DNA of 64,000 nucleotides from JBFAPK01 sp040676675 (GTDB lineage Bacteria; Actinomycetota; Actinomycetes; Mycobacteriales; Micromonosporaceae), in assembly GCF_040676675.1 (NCBI RefSeq), contig NZ_JBFAPK010000024.1:67568-131567 (forward strand), written 5' to 3'. Of this stretch, positions 8,859 through 18,565 are shown one piece after another (positions within the stretch are counted from its first letter, which is position 1; every line of letters begins with the position of its first letter). The translations under genes and the position numbers were made by a program. The notes beneath the pieces are model-generated. The model did no database searches, was not told the DNA's origin, and saw nothing but the letters and a program-made list of their open reading frames with translations.

Positions 8859-10411
8859 ATGAGTTGAAGCTGCCGCAGATCGACTATTCGGCACTCGCTC
8901 CGATGCTGATCCTCTTCGGCGCCGCCTGCCTGGGCGTACTCGTCGAGGCGTTCGTACCCCGGCGCCGGCGCCACGTCGTGCAGCTGCTCCTCGGCCTGGC
9001 CGCCCTGGTGGCCTCGCTCGTGATGGTCGTGCTGCACGCCGACGACCGGCTGCTCACCGCCGGCCAGGCGGTCGCCATCGACGGGCCCACGCTCTTCCTC
9101 CAGGGCGGCATCCTGGTCCTCGCGATCGTGGCGCTGCTGCTGATCGGCGAGCGTTCGGTCGAGCGCGGCGGCGCCTTCGTGGCGCACGCCGCGGTCGTCG
9201 CCGGGTCCACCGAGGACCGCGCGCAGGCCGAGCGGCAGGGCGGGGCCACCGAGGTGTACCCGCTGACGATGTTCGCGGTCGCCGGCATGCTGCTCTTCGT
9301 CGCCGCGAACGACCTGCTGACGATGTTCATCGCGTTGGAGGTCTTCTCGCTGCCGCTCTACCTGCTCTGCGCGCTGGCCCGCCGCCGGCGGCTGCTGAGC
9401 CAGGAGGCCGCGCTCAAGTACTTCATGCTCGGCGCGTACGCCTCCGCGTTCTTCCTCTTCGGCGTGGCCCTGATCTACGGCTTCACGGTGAACGTCAACG
9501 CCGGCTCCGGCGGGGTCGAGTTCGCGACCATCCACGCGGCGGTCGTGCAGAACTCGGCGACCAGCCCGGTGCTGCTCTACGCGGGCATCGCGATGCTCTC
9601 GATCGGGCTGCTCTTCAAGGCCGCGGCGGCGCCGTTCCACGTCTGGACGCCCGACGTCTACCAGGGCGCGCCCACCCCGATCACCGGCTTCATGGCGGCC
9701 TGCACCAAGGTCGCGGCCTTCGGCGGGCTGCTGCGCGTGCTCTATGTCGCGATCTCCGGTGCCGCCTGGGACTTCACCCCGGTGCTCGGCGGCGTCGCGG
9801 TGCTCACCATGCTGGTCGGCGCGGTGCTCGCGGTCACCCAGACCGACATCAAGCGGCTGCTGGCGTACTCGTCGGTGGCGAACGCCGGCTACCTGCTGGT
9901 CGGGGTGCTGGCCCTGAACAAGGACGGCCTCTCCAGCACCATGTTCTACCTGGTGTCGTACGGCTTCACGGTGATCGCGGCGTTCGCCGTGGTGACCCTG
10001 GTGCGGGACGCCGACGGGGAGGCCACCCACCTGTCCCGCTGGGCGGGCCTGGGGCGGCGTTCCCCGCTCTACGCCGGTCTGTTCACCTTCATCCTGCTCG
10101 CCTTCGCCGGCATCCCGCTCACCAGCGGCTTCACCAGCAAGTTCGCGGTCTTCGGGGCGGCGCTGGACGGCGGGCAGAGCTGGCTGGTGATCGCCGGTGT
10201 GGTGACGAGCATGATCCTCGCCTTCCCGTACCTGCGGGTGGTGGTCATGATGTGGCTCTCCGAGCCCGGCGACTCGACCCCCGCCGTGACGGTACCGGGC
10301 GGCCTCACCGCCGCCGCGCTCATGATCGGCGTGGTCGCCACGCTGGTCCTGGGGGTGGCGCCGGCGCCGCTGCTGGACCTCGCCAACGGCGCCGCCGAAT
10401 TCGTGCGATGA
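8855..10411 (+). CDS. nuoN: NADH-quinone oxidoreductase subunit N
   Basis: NuoN is the third antiporter-like subunit of complex I, next to NuoM in the membrane arm. The 518-residue product shows about 14 transmembrane segments. Conserved blocks include MFIALEVFSLPLYLLCA, AAAPFHVWTPDVYQGAPTPI and KRLLAYSSVANAGYLLVG. A charged, less conserved loop (residues 110-130, ERSVERGG to EDRAQAERQ) is typical of actinobacterial NuoN. It is the last nuo gene; a GC-rich hairpin follows at 10416. Confidence 0.97.
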   Translation: MNELKLPQIDYSALAPMLILFGAACLGVLVEAFVPRRRRHVVQLLLGLAALVASLVMVVLHADDRLLTAGQAVAIDGPTLFLQGGILVLAIVALLLIGERSVERGGAFVAHAAVVAGSTEDRAQAERQGGATEVYPLTMFAVAGMLLFVAANDLLTMFIALEVFSLPLYLLCALARRRRLLSQEAALKYFMLGAYASAFFLFGVALIYGFTVNVNAGSGGVEFATIHAAVVQNSATSPVLLYAGIAMLSIGLLFKAAAAPFHVWTPDVYQGAPTPITGFMAACTKVAAFGGLLRVLYVAISGAAWDFTPVLGGVAVLTMLVGAVLAVTQTDIKRLLAYSSVANAGYLLVGVLALNKDGLSSTMFYLVSYGFTVIAAFAVVTLVRDADGEATHLSRWAGLGRRSPLYAGLFTFILLAFAGIPLTSGFTSKFAVFGAALDGGQSWLVIAGVVTSMILAFPYLRVVVMMWLSEPGDSTPAVTVPGGLTAAALMIGVVATLVLGVAPAPLLDLANGAAEFVR

Positions 10412-10415
10412 CGGT

Positions 10416-10444
10416 CGGCGCCCCTCTTCCGCCCCGGGGCGCCG
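10416..10444 (+). terminator. Hairpin after nuoN
   Basis: A perfect 9-base inverted repeat (cggcgcccc and ggggcgccg) encloses an 11-base loop just after the nuoN stop. There is no T run, so termination efficiency is uncertain. It could equally be a processing or stability element between nuoN and the prenyl synthase gene. Confidence 0.5.
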
Positions 10445-10483
10445 GCCAGCCACCCCCACCAGGGCTGGTTGGGCCGGTGTGGC

Positions 10484-11515
10484 ATGGTTGAAAGCGTGGG
10501 GAGACCGGCTGAGAGCCTGAGCGGGATCGGACTCGACTTCGTCGACGAGCGCGTCGAGGCATCGGCGACGAGCGTGCTGACGGCGGTCGAGTCCGAACTG
10601 CGGACGTGCGTGACGAGTGCGGACCCGTTCGTCACCGAGGCGGCCCGGCACCTGCTGGAGGCGGGCGGCAAGCGGTTCCGTCCACTGCTGGTGGCGCTGG
10701 GTGCACAGTTCGGTGACCCCGAGTCACCGCTGGTGGTACCGGCGGCGGTGGTGATGGAACTCACCCACCTCGCCACCCTCTACCACGACGACGTGATGGA
10801 CGAGGCGGCGGTGCGGCGGGGGGCACCGAGCGCCAACTCGCGCTGGACCAATTCGGTCGCCATCCTGGTCGGGGACTACCTCTTCGCCCGCGCCGCCGAC
10901 CTGGCGGCCAGCCTCGGTACGGAGGCCGTCCGGCTCCAGGCGCGGACCTTCGCCCGGCTGGTGCACGGCCAGATCGCCGAGACGATCGGGCCCCGGCCCG
11001 GTGACGACCCGGTCGAGCACTACCTGCACGTGCTCTCCGAGAAGACCGGCTCGCTGATCGCCACCTCGGCGCGGTTCGGCGGCATGTTCGGCGGCGCCGC
11101 GCCGGAGCACGTCGGGGCGCTCGCCGGGTACGGCGAGGTCATCGGCATCGCGTTCCAGCTCTCGGACGACCTGCTCGACATCGCCTCCGAGTCGGTGCAG
11201 TCGGGCAAGACCCCCGGCACCGACCTGCGGGAGGGCGTACCGACGCTGCCGGTGCTCTACGCGCTGGCCTCGGACGACTCCGACGCGGCCTCGGTACGGC
11301 TGCGGGAGATCCTCTCCCTCGGCCCGGTCACCGACGACGACCTGCACGCCGAGGCGCTCGGGCTGCTGCGCGAGTCGCCGGCGCTGAAGCGGGCCCGGGA
11401 GACGGTGCGCTCGTACGCCGAGGACGCGCGGGAGCGGCTGTCGCCGCTGCCGGACACGGCCCCGCGCCGCGCGCTGGAATCGCTCTGCGACTTCATCGCC
11501 GACCGGACCAGCTGA
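10484..11515 (+). CDS. Long-chain polyprenyl diphosphate synthase
   Basis: This is a trans-isoprenyl diphosphate synthase that condenses isopentenyl diphosphate onto an allylic primer. Its place directly after the nuo operon suggests that it makes the menaquinone side chain. The 343-residue protein has the first aspartate-rich motif in LYHDDVMDEA (near residue 100) and the second in QLSDDLLDIAS (near residue 230). GGKRFRPLL near residue 60 is also present. I chose the ATG at 10484. A TTG 15 bases upstream and a GTG 12 bases downstream are in frame; none has a strong ribosome site. Chain length cannot be read from sequence alone. Confidence 0.9.
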   Translation: MVESVGRPAESLSGIGLDFVDERVEASATSVLTAVESELRTCVTSADPFVTEAARHLLEAGGKRFRPLLVALGAQFGDPESPLVVPAAVVMELTHLATLYHDDVMDEAAVRRGAPSANSRWTNSVAILVGDYLFARAADLAASLGTEAVRLQARTFARLVHGQIAETIGPRPGDDPVEHYLHVLSEKTGSLIATSARFGGMFGGAAPEHVGALAGYGEVIGIAFQLSDDLLDIASESVQSGKTPGTDLREGVPTLPVLYALASDDSDAASVRLREILSLGPVTDDDLHAEALGLLRESPALKRARETVRSYAEDARERLSPLPDTAPRRALESLCDFIADRTS

Positions 11516-11524
11516 CCTCTCCGG

Positions 11525-12319
11525 ATGCCGACCGGCGCGGTGGATCGCCAAGCCGAACGGGCCGAGCTGCACCGGCTCTGCGTCGACCGGCTCGGCGCGT
11601 ACGCCGGTCCGCGGTTCGCGGCCATGGCCCGGCCCGGATTCCGGCTCGAACCGGCCGACGACGACGGCGCGAGCGCCGACCGGTGCTGGCTCGGCGGTCC
11701 GGCGCTGCTCGAACCGGGCACGCCCTGGCCGGAGTGCGCCGGGATCCCGCTCAGCCCGCTCGCCGTCCTCGACACCGACCTGCTCGCCCCCTGGCTCGGT
11801 ACGGAGTTGCCGGGGCGGCCCGGGCTGCTCAACTTCTTCGTCTTCGCGCCGGAGCTGCCGTACGAGGCGGTACGGCACGTGCGGCTCGACGATCCGGTGA
11901 GCTGGCGGGTGCTGCCGGCGGATCCGGCGCGGGCGGTGCCGGTCGGCGCCCCGGAGCCCGCGGCGACCTTCCCGATGGCCCGGCTGCGCGCCGAGCCGGT
12001 GCTCACCCTCCCGGACCAGTGGGAGTACGCCGTCGACGCGCTCGACTTCGGCCCGGATGAGCCGGACCGGATACCGGCGCTGGAGGTCGGCCCGGTCGTC
12101 GAGGCGTGGGCCGAGCGGGTCGGCGCGCGGCACCAGGCGTTCGGCTGGCCGGCGCTGGAGAGCACCACCCCGATCGTGCCGGCCGGGGAGGCGTACACCT
12201 GCCTGCTCAAGGTGCTGGACCATCCGGGGAATCCGCCGGTGGTGTACTTCACGATCCCCACCGAGGCGCTGCGGGCCGGCGACCTCGCCCGGGCCCGGGT
12301 GACGTACGAGACCTTCTGA
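11525..12319 (+). CDS. DUF1963 (YwqG-like) family protein
   Basis: The 264-residue soluble protein contains GGPALLEPGTPWPECAGIPL followed by AVLDTDLLAP. This resembles the opening of DUF1963/YwqG proteins, whose function is unknown. The later half has the scattered acidic and tryptophan residues common in that family, without recognisable catalytic motifs. No signal peptide or membrane segment is seen. It starts 9 bases after the prenyl synthase stop and may be read through from it. Family assignment is by motif memory only. Confidence 0.65.
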   Translation: MPTGAVDRQAERAELHRLCVDRLGAYAGPRFAAMARPGFRLEPADDDGASADRCWLGGPALLEPGTPWPECAGIPLSPLAVLDTDLLAPWLGTELPGRPGLLNFFVFAPELPYEAVRHVRLDDPVSWRVLPADPARAVPVGAPEPAATFPMARLRAEPVLTLPDQWEYAVDALDFGPDEPDRIPALEVGPVVEAWAERVGARHQAFGWPALESTTPIVPAGEAYTCLLKVLDHPGNPPVVYFTIPTEALRAGDLARARVTYETF

Positions 12320-12350
12320 CCCGACCCGCCCGCCCGGGCGAGATCCGCCC

Positions 12351-14087
12351 CTACTCCGCGGTCGCACCGAGGTTGCCGGTGAAGACGCTGGCGGCGAGGC
12401 TGCCGCCCTGGAAGTCGACGCTGGAAGCGCCGCCGAAGACGTTGCCCGAGATGATCGCCGAGGCGGCCGTACCGACGACCAGGCGGCCGGAGCCGGAGCC
12501 GGCCAGGTGGTTGCCGAGGAAGCGGTTGCCGGTCGCGTCGAACCTGCCGACGGTCGGCGCGCCGGTGGCCATAAACCGGTTGCCCTGGATCAGGCAGGCG
12601 TTGGTGACCTGGAACGCGACGGCGGTGCCCGGGTAGAGGGTGCTGCCCAGCAGCGAGAGCCGGGCCGCCGAGGTGGTCATGCCCACGACGAGGTTGCTGG
12701 CGCACTCCGTGACGTGCACGCCGGCCAGGGTCACGTCGGCGCCGCCGACCAGGATCGCGGTGCTGGCGGTGTTCCGGTGCGCGAACGACCCGTCCCGGAC
12801 GGTGTTCGCCGGGCCCTCGCAGTGGATCGCGTGGCCGTCGCCGGCGGCGCCGGTCGTCGCCCCGAACCGGAAGTCCTCCACCATGCAGCGCTGCACGGCG
12901 GCGCCGAACCAGATCATCTTGCGGATGCTGTTGCCGCCGCGGACGGAGCGCACCACGCTGTCCTGGACCGTCCGGGTGAACACCACGAAGGCTCCGGCCT
13001 GCCGGTTCCCGTTCTCGTCGAGGTTGCCGGTGACGTCGCCGAAGTCGAGGTTCGCCAGCGTCACCCGCCGGGCGTTGGAGACCACCGCGTAGCTGTACCC
13101 GGACGCGGCGCACGAGACGGTGTCGAAGGTGAGGTTGGTCATGTCGGCGCCGAACCTGTCGACCGCGACCACGCCGTTCGAATAGGTGAGACCGGCGGTC
13201 TGCCCCTCGACGCTGATCGCGGCGGCCTGGCTGTACCGCTCCTGGGCGCTCGCCTCGACGGTGACGTCCCGGACGTGGCTGTCGTGGCAGTGGTACTGGC
13301 AGGTCACCGCCTTGCGGCCGATCCGGGAGAAGTACATGTCGTCGACCCGGACGTCGCGGGCGAAGGACATGCCGAGGCCGTTGTTGTTGACGCTGTTGCG
13401 GGTGTCGAGGTGCAGCCCGGAGACGCGTACGCCCCGGACGGTGCGCGCCGGGTCGCCGTCGGGGCGGGTCGGCGGCTCGCCCGAGATGCCGATGAGCTGC
13501 CCGACGCCGGTGGCGATCGAGGTCAGCACGATCTTCGACTCGTAACCGTCGCCGTACCAGGTGGTGCCGTCGCGCTTGAGCAGGATCGACTTCTCGACCC
13601 GGTACGCGTGCGGCGTGGCCGGTACGTGGATCACCCGGTCCAGTTCGGCGGCGGCGAGGAACGCGGCCGTGTCGTCGTTGCTCGGGTCGATCGGGGTCGT
13701 GGCCTCGTCGTAGTTGCCCTTCGCGCCGAGGGCCCGGACGGAGACCACCTCGTCGGCGATCTCCCACCAGGCGCCGCCGGCGGTGCTGAGGTGCCACGCC
13801 CTCGGCGGCACCGGTTCCTCGGCGAGCCGGCGGTAGAGGGCGCCACCGCCGTCACCGGGCGCCGCGTAGCCGGCCGTACGGATGGCGGCCACCTCGGCCG
13901 GTACCGTGCTCGTGGGCGCGTCGGCGCGGCTCGCCAGCTCCAGCACCGTGTCGCCGGCCGCTACCGCCTGGGCGGGCGCCGCCGAGGCCGGTCCGGCGGG
14001 CGCCAGGTAGGTGCCGGCGGTACCGGTGCCGACCGCACCGAGCAACATCCGCCGCGACAGCGCGGGCTTGGACACGTCGGCTCCCAT
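12351..14087 (-). CDS. Secreted right-handed beta-helix protein with Tat signal
   Basis: The 578-residue protein begins with a twin-arginine signal (LSRRMLLGAVG near residue 10, then a hydrophobic stretch and ASAAPA), so it should be exported folded. The body has many short repeats rich in Asn, Gly and Val, such as NSVNNNGLGMSF and ENGNRQAGAFVV. These are the pattern of a right-handed parallel beta-helix (pectate-lyase or GH28-like fold). Residues 110-160 (DDTAAFLAAA, GDGYES) match the pre-helix segment of pectate-lyase-superfamily proteins. No catalytic residues can be assigned with confidence. It lies downstream of an MFS transporter on the same strand, with a 103-base gap. Confidence 0.75.
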   Translation of the reverse strand: MGADVSKPALSRRMLLGAVGTGTAGTYLAPAGPASAAPAQAVAAGDTVLELASRADAPTSTVPAEVAAIRTAGYAAPGDGGGALYRRLAEEPVPPRAWHLSTAGGAWWEIADEVVSVRALGAKGNYDEATTPIDPSNDDTAAFLAAAELDRVIHVPATPHAYRVEKSILLKRDGTTWYGDGYESKIVLTSIATGVGQLIGISGEPPTRPDGDPARTVRGVRVSGLHLDTRNSVNNNGLGMSFARDVRVDDMYFSRIGRKAVTCQYHCHDSHVRDVTVEASAQERYSQAAAISVEGQTAGLTYSNGVVAVDRFGADMTNLTFDTVSCAASGYSYAVVSNARRVTLANLDFGDVTGNLDENGNRQAGAFVVFTRTVQDSVVRSVRGGNSIRKMIWFGAAVQRCMVEDFRFGATTGAAGDGHAIHCEGPANTVRDGSFAHRNTASTAILVGGADVTLAGVHVTECASNLVVGMTTSAARLSLLGSTLYPGTAVAFQVTNACLIQGNRFMATGAPTVGRFDATGNRFLGNHLAGSGSGRLVVGTAASAIISGNVFGGASSVDFQGGSLAASVFTGNLGATAE

Positions 14088-14190
14088 CCCGCCGGTACGC
14101 CCGGCGCTCTGCTCGTCGGCGGCCGGTGCGGCACGCTCGTCCGCACCCGGCGGGCTGGTTGGGCCTCGTCCGGACCGGTGACTGTGGAGG

Positions 14191-15390
14191 CTACCGGGCG
14201 CGGGTTACGCGGGAGTGCCGCAGCAGCATCCGCCGCCCGGCCAACATGCATCCGGCGGCCAGCACCATCGCCACGGCGGCGCTGCACCACATGGCCGGAT
14301 AGCTGGCGTGGCCCGCGACCGCGCCGAGCGCGAGGGGACCGGCGCAGCCGCCGGCGTAGACGCCGGTCTGGGTGATCGAGGTGGCGGCGGCCGGCGCCTG
14401 CGGGTGCAGGCGTACCACGGCGAACGTCATCAGGCCGGGCCAGGCCCAGCCGAGCCCGAAGCCGAGCGTCACGCCGGCGACGAGCGGCGCCGGCCCGGTC
14501 AGCGCCAGCAGGCCGAGCCCGGCGGCGCCGACCACGAGCATGCCGGCGATGGTGGCGACGTGACCGCCGGAGCGCCGGTCGGCGAGCCAGCCGGAGAGGA
14601 CCCGGGCGAGGGCGCAGATGGCGCTGCCGAAGGTGAGGGTGAGCCCGGCCAGGCCGGGCGAGAGCCCGCGCGCGGCGGCCGAGTCGACCAGGAAGGTGCC
14701 GAGCGCGTTGGCGGCCCCGGCGGCGAGCGTGGCGGCGATTCCGATCACGACCAGGGCGAGGGTGGCGCGCTCGCCGTCCGCGCCGTCGGCGCGGCGGCTG
14801 CCGCGCCCGTCGGAGGGTACGACCAGCAGGGCGGCCAGCGCGGCGCCGGCCGCGGCCACGAACGCCCAGCGCCAGCCGGCGGTGAGCGCGACGGCCGGTA
14901 CGGCGGCCCCGGCGAGCAGCGTCGAGATCGGGATGGCGGCCTGTTTGAACCCGAACGACAGTCCCTGCCGTCCGGCCGGTACGTGCCGGGCGAGCGCCGT
15001 GTTGCTGGCGAGCTGCCCGGCGGCGTTGGCGGCGGCGCCGACCGCCAGCAGCGCGACCAGGGCGGCGTAGGAGTGGGCGAGCACGGCGATGGCGAGCATC
15101 GACGCGGCGGCGAGCAGCACCGCGCAGCGGGCGACCCAGGCCGGACCGTACCGCTCGACCAGGGCACCGGTGGGGAGCGAGGCGAGCGCGCTCACGCCGA
15201 AGTAGACGGAGACCGCCAGGCCCAGCCCGGCGGGATCGAAGTGGAGTTCGGCACCCATCTGCACGGCGAGCCCGCCCACCAGGAAGACGGGCAGGACGGA
15301 GGCGATCGTGGTGGCGGTGGCGCCGAGCGCGGTACGTACGGGGTGGCTGGGGGTGGCGGCCCGGGGTGGGTCGAGCGCTATCTCGGTCAT
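14191..15390 (-). CDS. MFS transporter
   Basis: The roughly 399-residue protein has 12 hydrophobic helices and MFS-like loops, for example GWLADRRSGGHVAT between helices 6 and 8 and GALVERYGPAWVARC after helix 2. Substrate cannot be deduced; the organisation resembles CynX/YcaD-type exporters. I start at the ATG at 15390 (MTEIALD). A GTG at 15414 is in frame, but its aaggg is too close to be a normal ribosome site. It is divergent from the IclR regulator, with about 137 bases between, so that regulator is the obvious candidate to control it. Confidence 0.85.
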   Translation of the reverse strand: MTEIALDPPRAATPSHPVRTALGATATTIASVLPVFLVGGLAVQMGAELHFDPAGLGLAVSVYFGVSALASLPTGALVERYGPAWVARCAVLLAAASMLAIAVLAHSYAALVALLAVGAAANAAGQLASNTALARHVPAGRQGLSFGFKQAAIPISTLLAGAAVPAVALTAGWRWAFVAAAGAALAALLVVPSDGRGSRRADGADGERATLALVVIGIAATLAAGAANALGTFLVDSAAARGLSPGLAGLTLTFGSAICALARVLSGWLADRRSGGHVATIAGMLVVGAAGLGLLALTGPAPLVAGVTLGFGLGWAWPGLMTFAVVRLHPQAPAAATSITQTGVYAGGCAGPLALGAVAGHASYPAMWCSAAVAMVLAAGCMLAGRRMLLRHSRVTRAR

Positions 15391-15527
15391 TTCCGACGAG
15401 CCTACGCGACTCACCCTTATGAACCGACCGTGTCTGTCGGTGCACGCGCTGTGGCCGAAGATCTGGCATCCTCGATCCGGGCGGGCATTTCCCTGACGCC
15501 CGGTTTTTCATATGGTGTAAGTCCCCG

Positions 15528-16325
15528 GTGGCGGAGGTGGTTGTGCGCGACCCTCTGGCGGAACCTTCGGACCTGATCCGTAGCGTGTCGCGTGCGCTAC
15601 GCGTCCTCGAAGCGGTCGGGCGTGCCCCGAAGGGCCTGACCGTGAAGCAGATAGCGCGGCGCTGCGAGCTGACCGTGGCCACCACGTACCACCTGGTGCG
15701 CACGCTCGCCTACGAGGGCTACGTGATCCGGCGCGAGGACGGTACCTACATCGTCGGGTTGGAGGTCGCCGACCGGTACCGCGAACTCGTCACGGCCTTC
15801 CGCGGGCCACCCGCGGTCGGCGAGTCGCTGCGGCGGGCCGCGGTGGACACCGGCTACAGCCACTACCTCGGGCGCTTCGTCGGCGGCCAGGTGGCGATCA
15901 CGGCGCTGGCCGAGGGGTCGCGTTCGCCGTACCTGGAGGACCTCGTACCGGGATTCGACGAGGGGGCGCACGCCACGGCCCTCGGCAAGGCGCTGCTCGC
16001 CACGCTCACGCCGGAGCAGCGGTTCCGCTACCTCCGCGAGTACGGTATGCGCCCCTTCACGTCGGCGACGCTGGTCGCCCCCGACGCCTTCGAGGCCGAC
16101 CTCGCGGCCGGCGACCGGCGCGGCATGCACCTGGAGCTCGGCCAGTTCCGGCAGGGCGTGGCCTGCGCGGCGGTGCTCGTGACGCCCGACAAGGACATGG
16201 AGCGGCGGGTCGTGCTCGCCTGCGCGCTGCCGGCGGCGGAGATGATGACCTCCGCGCGCGTGGTGCGCGCGCGCCTGCTGACGGTGGCCCGCGCGGTCGC
16301 CGAGGGGATAGCCAGCGACGCCTGA
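15528..16325 (+). CDS. IclR family transcriptional regulator
   Basis: The 265-residue protein has an N-terminal winged helix-turn-helix (residues 17-80, with GLTVKQIARRCELTVATTYH and the wing RREDGTYIVG). The IclR effector domain follows, recognised from ATALGKALLATLTPEQ near residue 152. The regulator probably binds a small organic acid or aromatic ligand. GTG at 15528 is the likely start. Its divergent position to the MFS transporter gene, and the beta-helix protein beyond that, suggest control of a small uptake or degradation unit; this is inference. A strong hairpin follows at 16367. Confidence 0.88.
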   Translation: MAEVVVRDPLAEPSDLIRSVSRALRVLEAVGRAPKGLTVKQIARRCELTVATTYHLVRTLAYEGYVIRREDGTYIVGLEVADRYRELVTAFRGPPAVGESLRRAAVDTGYSHYLGRFVGGQVAITALAEGSRSPYLEDLVPGFDEGAHATALGKALLATLTPEQRFRYLREYGMRPFTSATLVAPDAFEADLAAGDRRGMHLELGQFRQGVACAAVLVTPDKDMERRVVLACALPAAEMMTSARVVRARLLTVARAVAEGIASDA

Positions 16326-16366
16326 GCCCGCCCGGGTACGGGGCCCGGGAACAGCGGTGGGAAACG

Positions 16367-16405
16367 GCCGGGGCCGGCCACGCGGGTTGCGTGGCCGGCC
16401 CCGGC
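16367..16405. terminator. Bidirectional hairpin between IclR and PhoX genes
   Basis: A perfect 17-base inverted repeat (arms 16367-16383 and 16389-16405) with a 5-base loop lies between two converging genes. It is almost pure G and C with no T run. The location fits a shared transcription end. Confidence 0.75.
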
Positions 16406-16441
16406 GGGGCGTCCCGGCGTGACCCTCGCCGGGCGTCCGGC

Positions 16442-18565
16442 TCAGCTGCCGACGGCGCCGCCGTCCAGCCGCCAGGTGACCACCACACCCGGCTTGGCGA
16501 AGTCGCCGTCGGGCCAGTTGGAGGCCGGGTTTTCGAGCGTCGCACCGGAGATCTCGCCCGGGTGCTGTACCGCGACGAAGACCGACCGGTTGTCCTCGCT
16601 GATGAACGGGCCGCAGGTCTCGGCGCCGAGCGGTACGGTCAGGAACTGCTTGAGGTGCCCGCGCTCCGGTCCCTCCACGGCGGTGGCGAAGAGCCCGTCG
16701 TTGCTGCCGAGCGCGTTGCCGTCGGTGGAGATCCAGAGGTTGCCGGCGCCGTCGAAGGCCACGTTGTCCGGGCAGGAGATCGGCGAGACCTTGGACTTGT
16801 CGTACCCGGCGAAGAAGGTCGACGGGTCCGTCGGGTCGCCGCAGACGATCGGCAGCGACCAGGCGAAGGTCTCCGAGGTGTGGTCGCCCCGGTCCTCCAC
16901 CACCTCCAGGATCTGCCCGTGCTTGTTGGCGTTGCGCGGGTTCGCCTCGTCCGGCTTCGGGTTGCTGCCCACGCCCCGGTTGGTGTTGTTGGTCAGCGCC
17001 ACGTAGATCTTGCCGGTGACCTTGCTCGGCTCGACGTCCTCCGGCCGGTCCATCTTGGTCGCGCCGACCGCGTCACCGGCGAGCCGGGTGAAGGTGAGCA
17101 CGTCGGCGGCGGTCATGCCCGGCACGTACGACGTGTTGCCCCGGACCAGCTTGATCCAGCGCCCGCGCCCGTTGAACGCCCCGTCGGCGGGGAGCTTGCC
17201 CGAACCGTCGATCTCGTCGGCGCTGGTGTAGTCCAGCTTCGCCACGTAGAGCGTGCCCGACTCCAGCAGGGTCAGGTTGTGGCGGCGGGCCGCGGCCGAG
17301 TCGCCCTTCATGTACTTGTTCTCGGAGACGAACTTGTACAGGTAGTCGAAGCGCTCGTCGTCGCCCATGTACGCCACCACGTGGCCGTCCTTGGCGATGA
17401 TGACGTTCGCGCCCTCGTGCTTGAGTCGGCCCATCGCGGTGTGCTTGCGCGGCCGGGAGTCCGGGTCGAACGGGTCCACCTCGACGACCCAGCCGAAGCG
17501 GTGCGCCTCGTTCGGGTTCTTGGCCAGGTCGAAGCGCTCGTCCACCCGGTCCCACCTGCGGCTGCCGCTCGGGTAGCGCACGTCGGTGGGGATGCCGTAG
17601 CGGGCCAGCTTCGGCTTCAGCTCGGCCGGGGCGCCGTCGCCGCCCACGAAGTACTGATTGAAGTTCTCCTCGCCGGAGAGCACGGTGCCCCACGGGGTGA
17701 TCCCGCCCGAGCAGTTGTTCAGCGTGCCGACGACGGTACGGCCCTTCGGGTCCGCCTTCGTCTTGAGCCAGGCCGAGCCGGCCGCCGGTCCGGTCACGTC
17801 GAACCGGGTCTCCAGCGCGGTGATCCGCCGGTTGTACGGCCGGCGGCCGTCGCGTACCGGCTCCCACGCGCCGGTGTCGCCGACCCGCTCCAACTCGACC
17901 ACCGAGAGGCCGTGCGCGGCGATCGCGGCCCGCACCTGCTCCGGCGTGAGCGCGTCCAGGCTGGTGAAGCCCGGGAACATCAGCTCCTCGTTGGTGTACT
18001 CGTGGTTCACCACGAGCAGCGCCCGCCGACCCTTGCGGTCCAGCGGCAGTACGCCGACGAAGTCGTTGTTGTAGCCGAACTGCTTCGACTGCCGGGCCGC
18101 GGTCTGGTTGTGCACGTCCAGCGCCGGCGCGCCGGGCACCACCGGGTCGCCCCAGCGGATGACCACCGCGTGGTCGTACCCGTTCGGTACGACAAGGGTG
18201 TCGAGCTTGTTCGGCGGGATCGGCTTGAAGGTGAGCGCGCCGTTGTTCGACGGCGGACGCTTGGCGGTGAAGTCGTCGATCTCCGGGAGGGCCGGCACGC
18301 CGCCGTCGCCGGGGGCCGCCAGCGCCGGAGCGGTGGAACCGAGCGCGCCGGCCACGCCGAGCACCAGGGCGCCGACCGCGCCCGCGCGGACGACGCCGCG
18401 CCGGGACACCTCGGCGTTCACCACGTCACCGAAGTACGGGTTCTCCGACTCGTTCGGCACCGGGTGGTCGCAGGCGTTGCCGCAGCGGTACAGACAGGTC
18501 ATCGCGCTACGCCCCCCGTGGCCGGCGGGGCCCAGCAGGGGGAGCAGCCGGGGTCGGTCGCTCAT
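16442..18565 (-). CDS. PhoX-like phosphatase (DUF839), Tat-exported
   Basis: The 707-residue product belongs to the PhoX/DUF839 group of secreted calcium-dependent alkaline phosphatases. Visible motifs include a twin-arginine stretch at residues 53-57 (SRRGVVRAG) before a hydrophobic segment and ALAAPGDGG. VVNHEYTNEEL and GGITPWGTVLSGEENFN are family blocks that contribute metal ligands. I start at the ATG at 18565 because gaggagg sits 9 bases upstream; a GTG 30 bases earlier has no such site. The N-terminal 50 residues before the Tat motif include CLYRCGNACDHP, as in many actinobacterial PhoX proteins. It is divergent from an ECF sigma factor gene. Confidence 0.88.
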   Translation of the reverse strand: MSDRPRLLPLLGPAGHGGRSAMTCLYRCGNACDHPVPNESENPYFGDVVNAEVSRRGVVRAGAVGALVLGVAGALGSTAPALAAPGDGGVPALPEIDDFTAKRPPSNNGALTFKPIPPNKLDTLVVPNGYDHAVVIRWGDPVVPGAPALDVHNQTAARQSKQFGYNNDFVGVLPLDRKGRRALLVVNHEYTNEELMFPGFTSLDALTPEQVRAAIAAHGLSVVELERVGDTGAWEPVRDGRRPYNRRITALETRFDVTGPAAGSAWLKTKADPKGRTVVGTLNNCSGGITPWGTVLSGEENFNQYFVGGDGAPAELKPKLARYGIPTDVRYPSGSRRWDRVDERFDLAKNPNEAHRFGWVVEVDPFDPDSRPRKHTAMGRLKHEGANVIIAKDGHVVAYMGDDERFDYLYKFVSENKYMKGDSAAARRHNLTLLESGTLYVAKLDYTSADEIDGSGKLPADGAFNGRGRWIKLVRGNTSYVPGMTAADVLTFTRLAGDAVGATKMDRPEDVEPSKVTGKIYVALTNNTNRGVGSNPKPDEANPRNANKHGQILEVVEDRGDHTSETFAWSLPIVCGDPTDPSTFFAGYDKSKVSPISCPDNVAFDGAGNLWISTDGNALGSNDGLFATAVEGPERGHLKQFLTVPLGAETCGPFISEDNRSVFVAVQHPGEISGATLENPASNWPDGDFAKPGVVVTWRLDGGAVGS

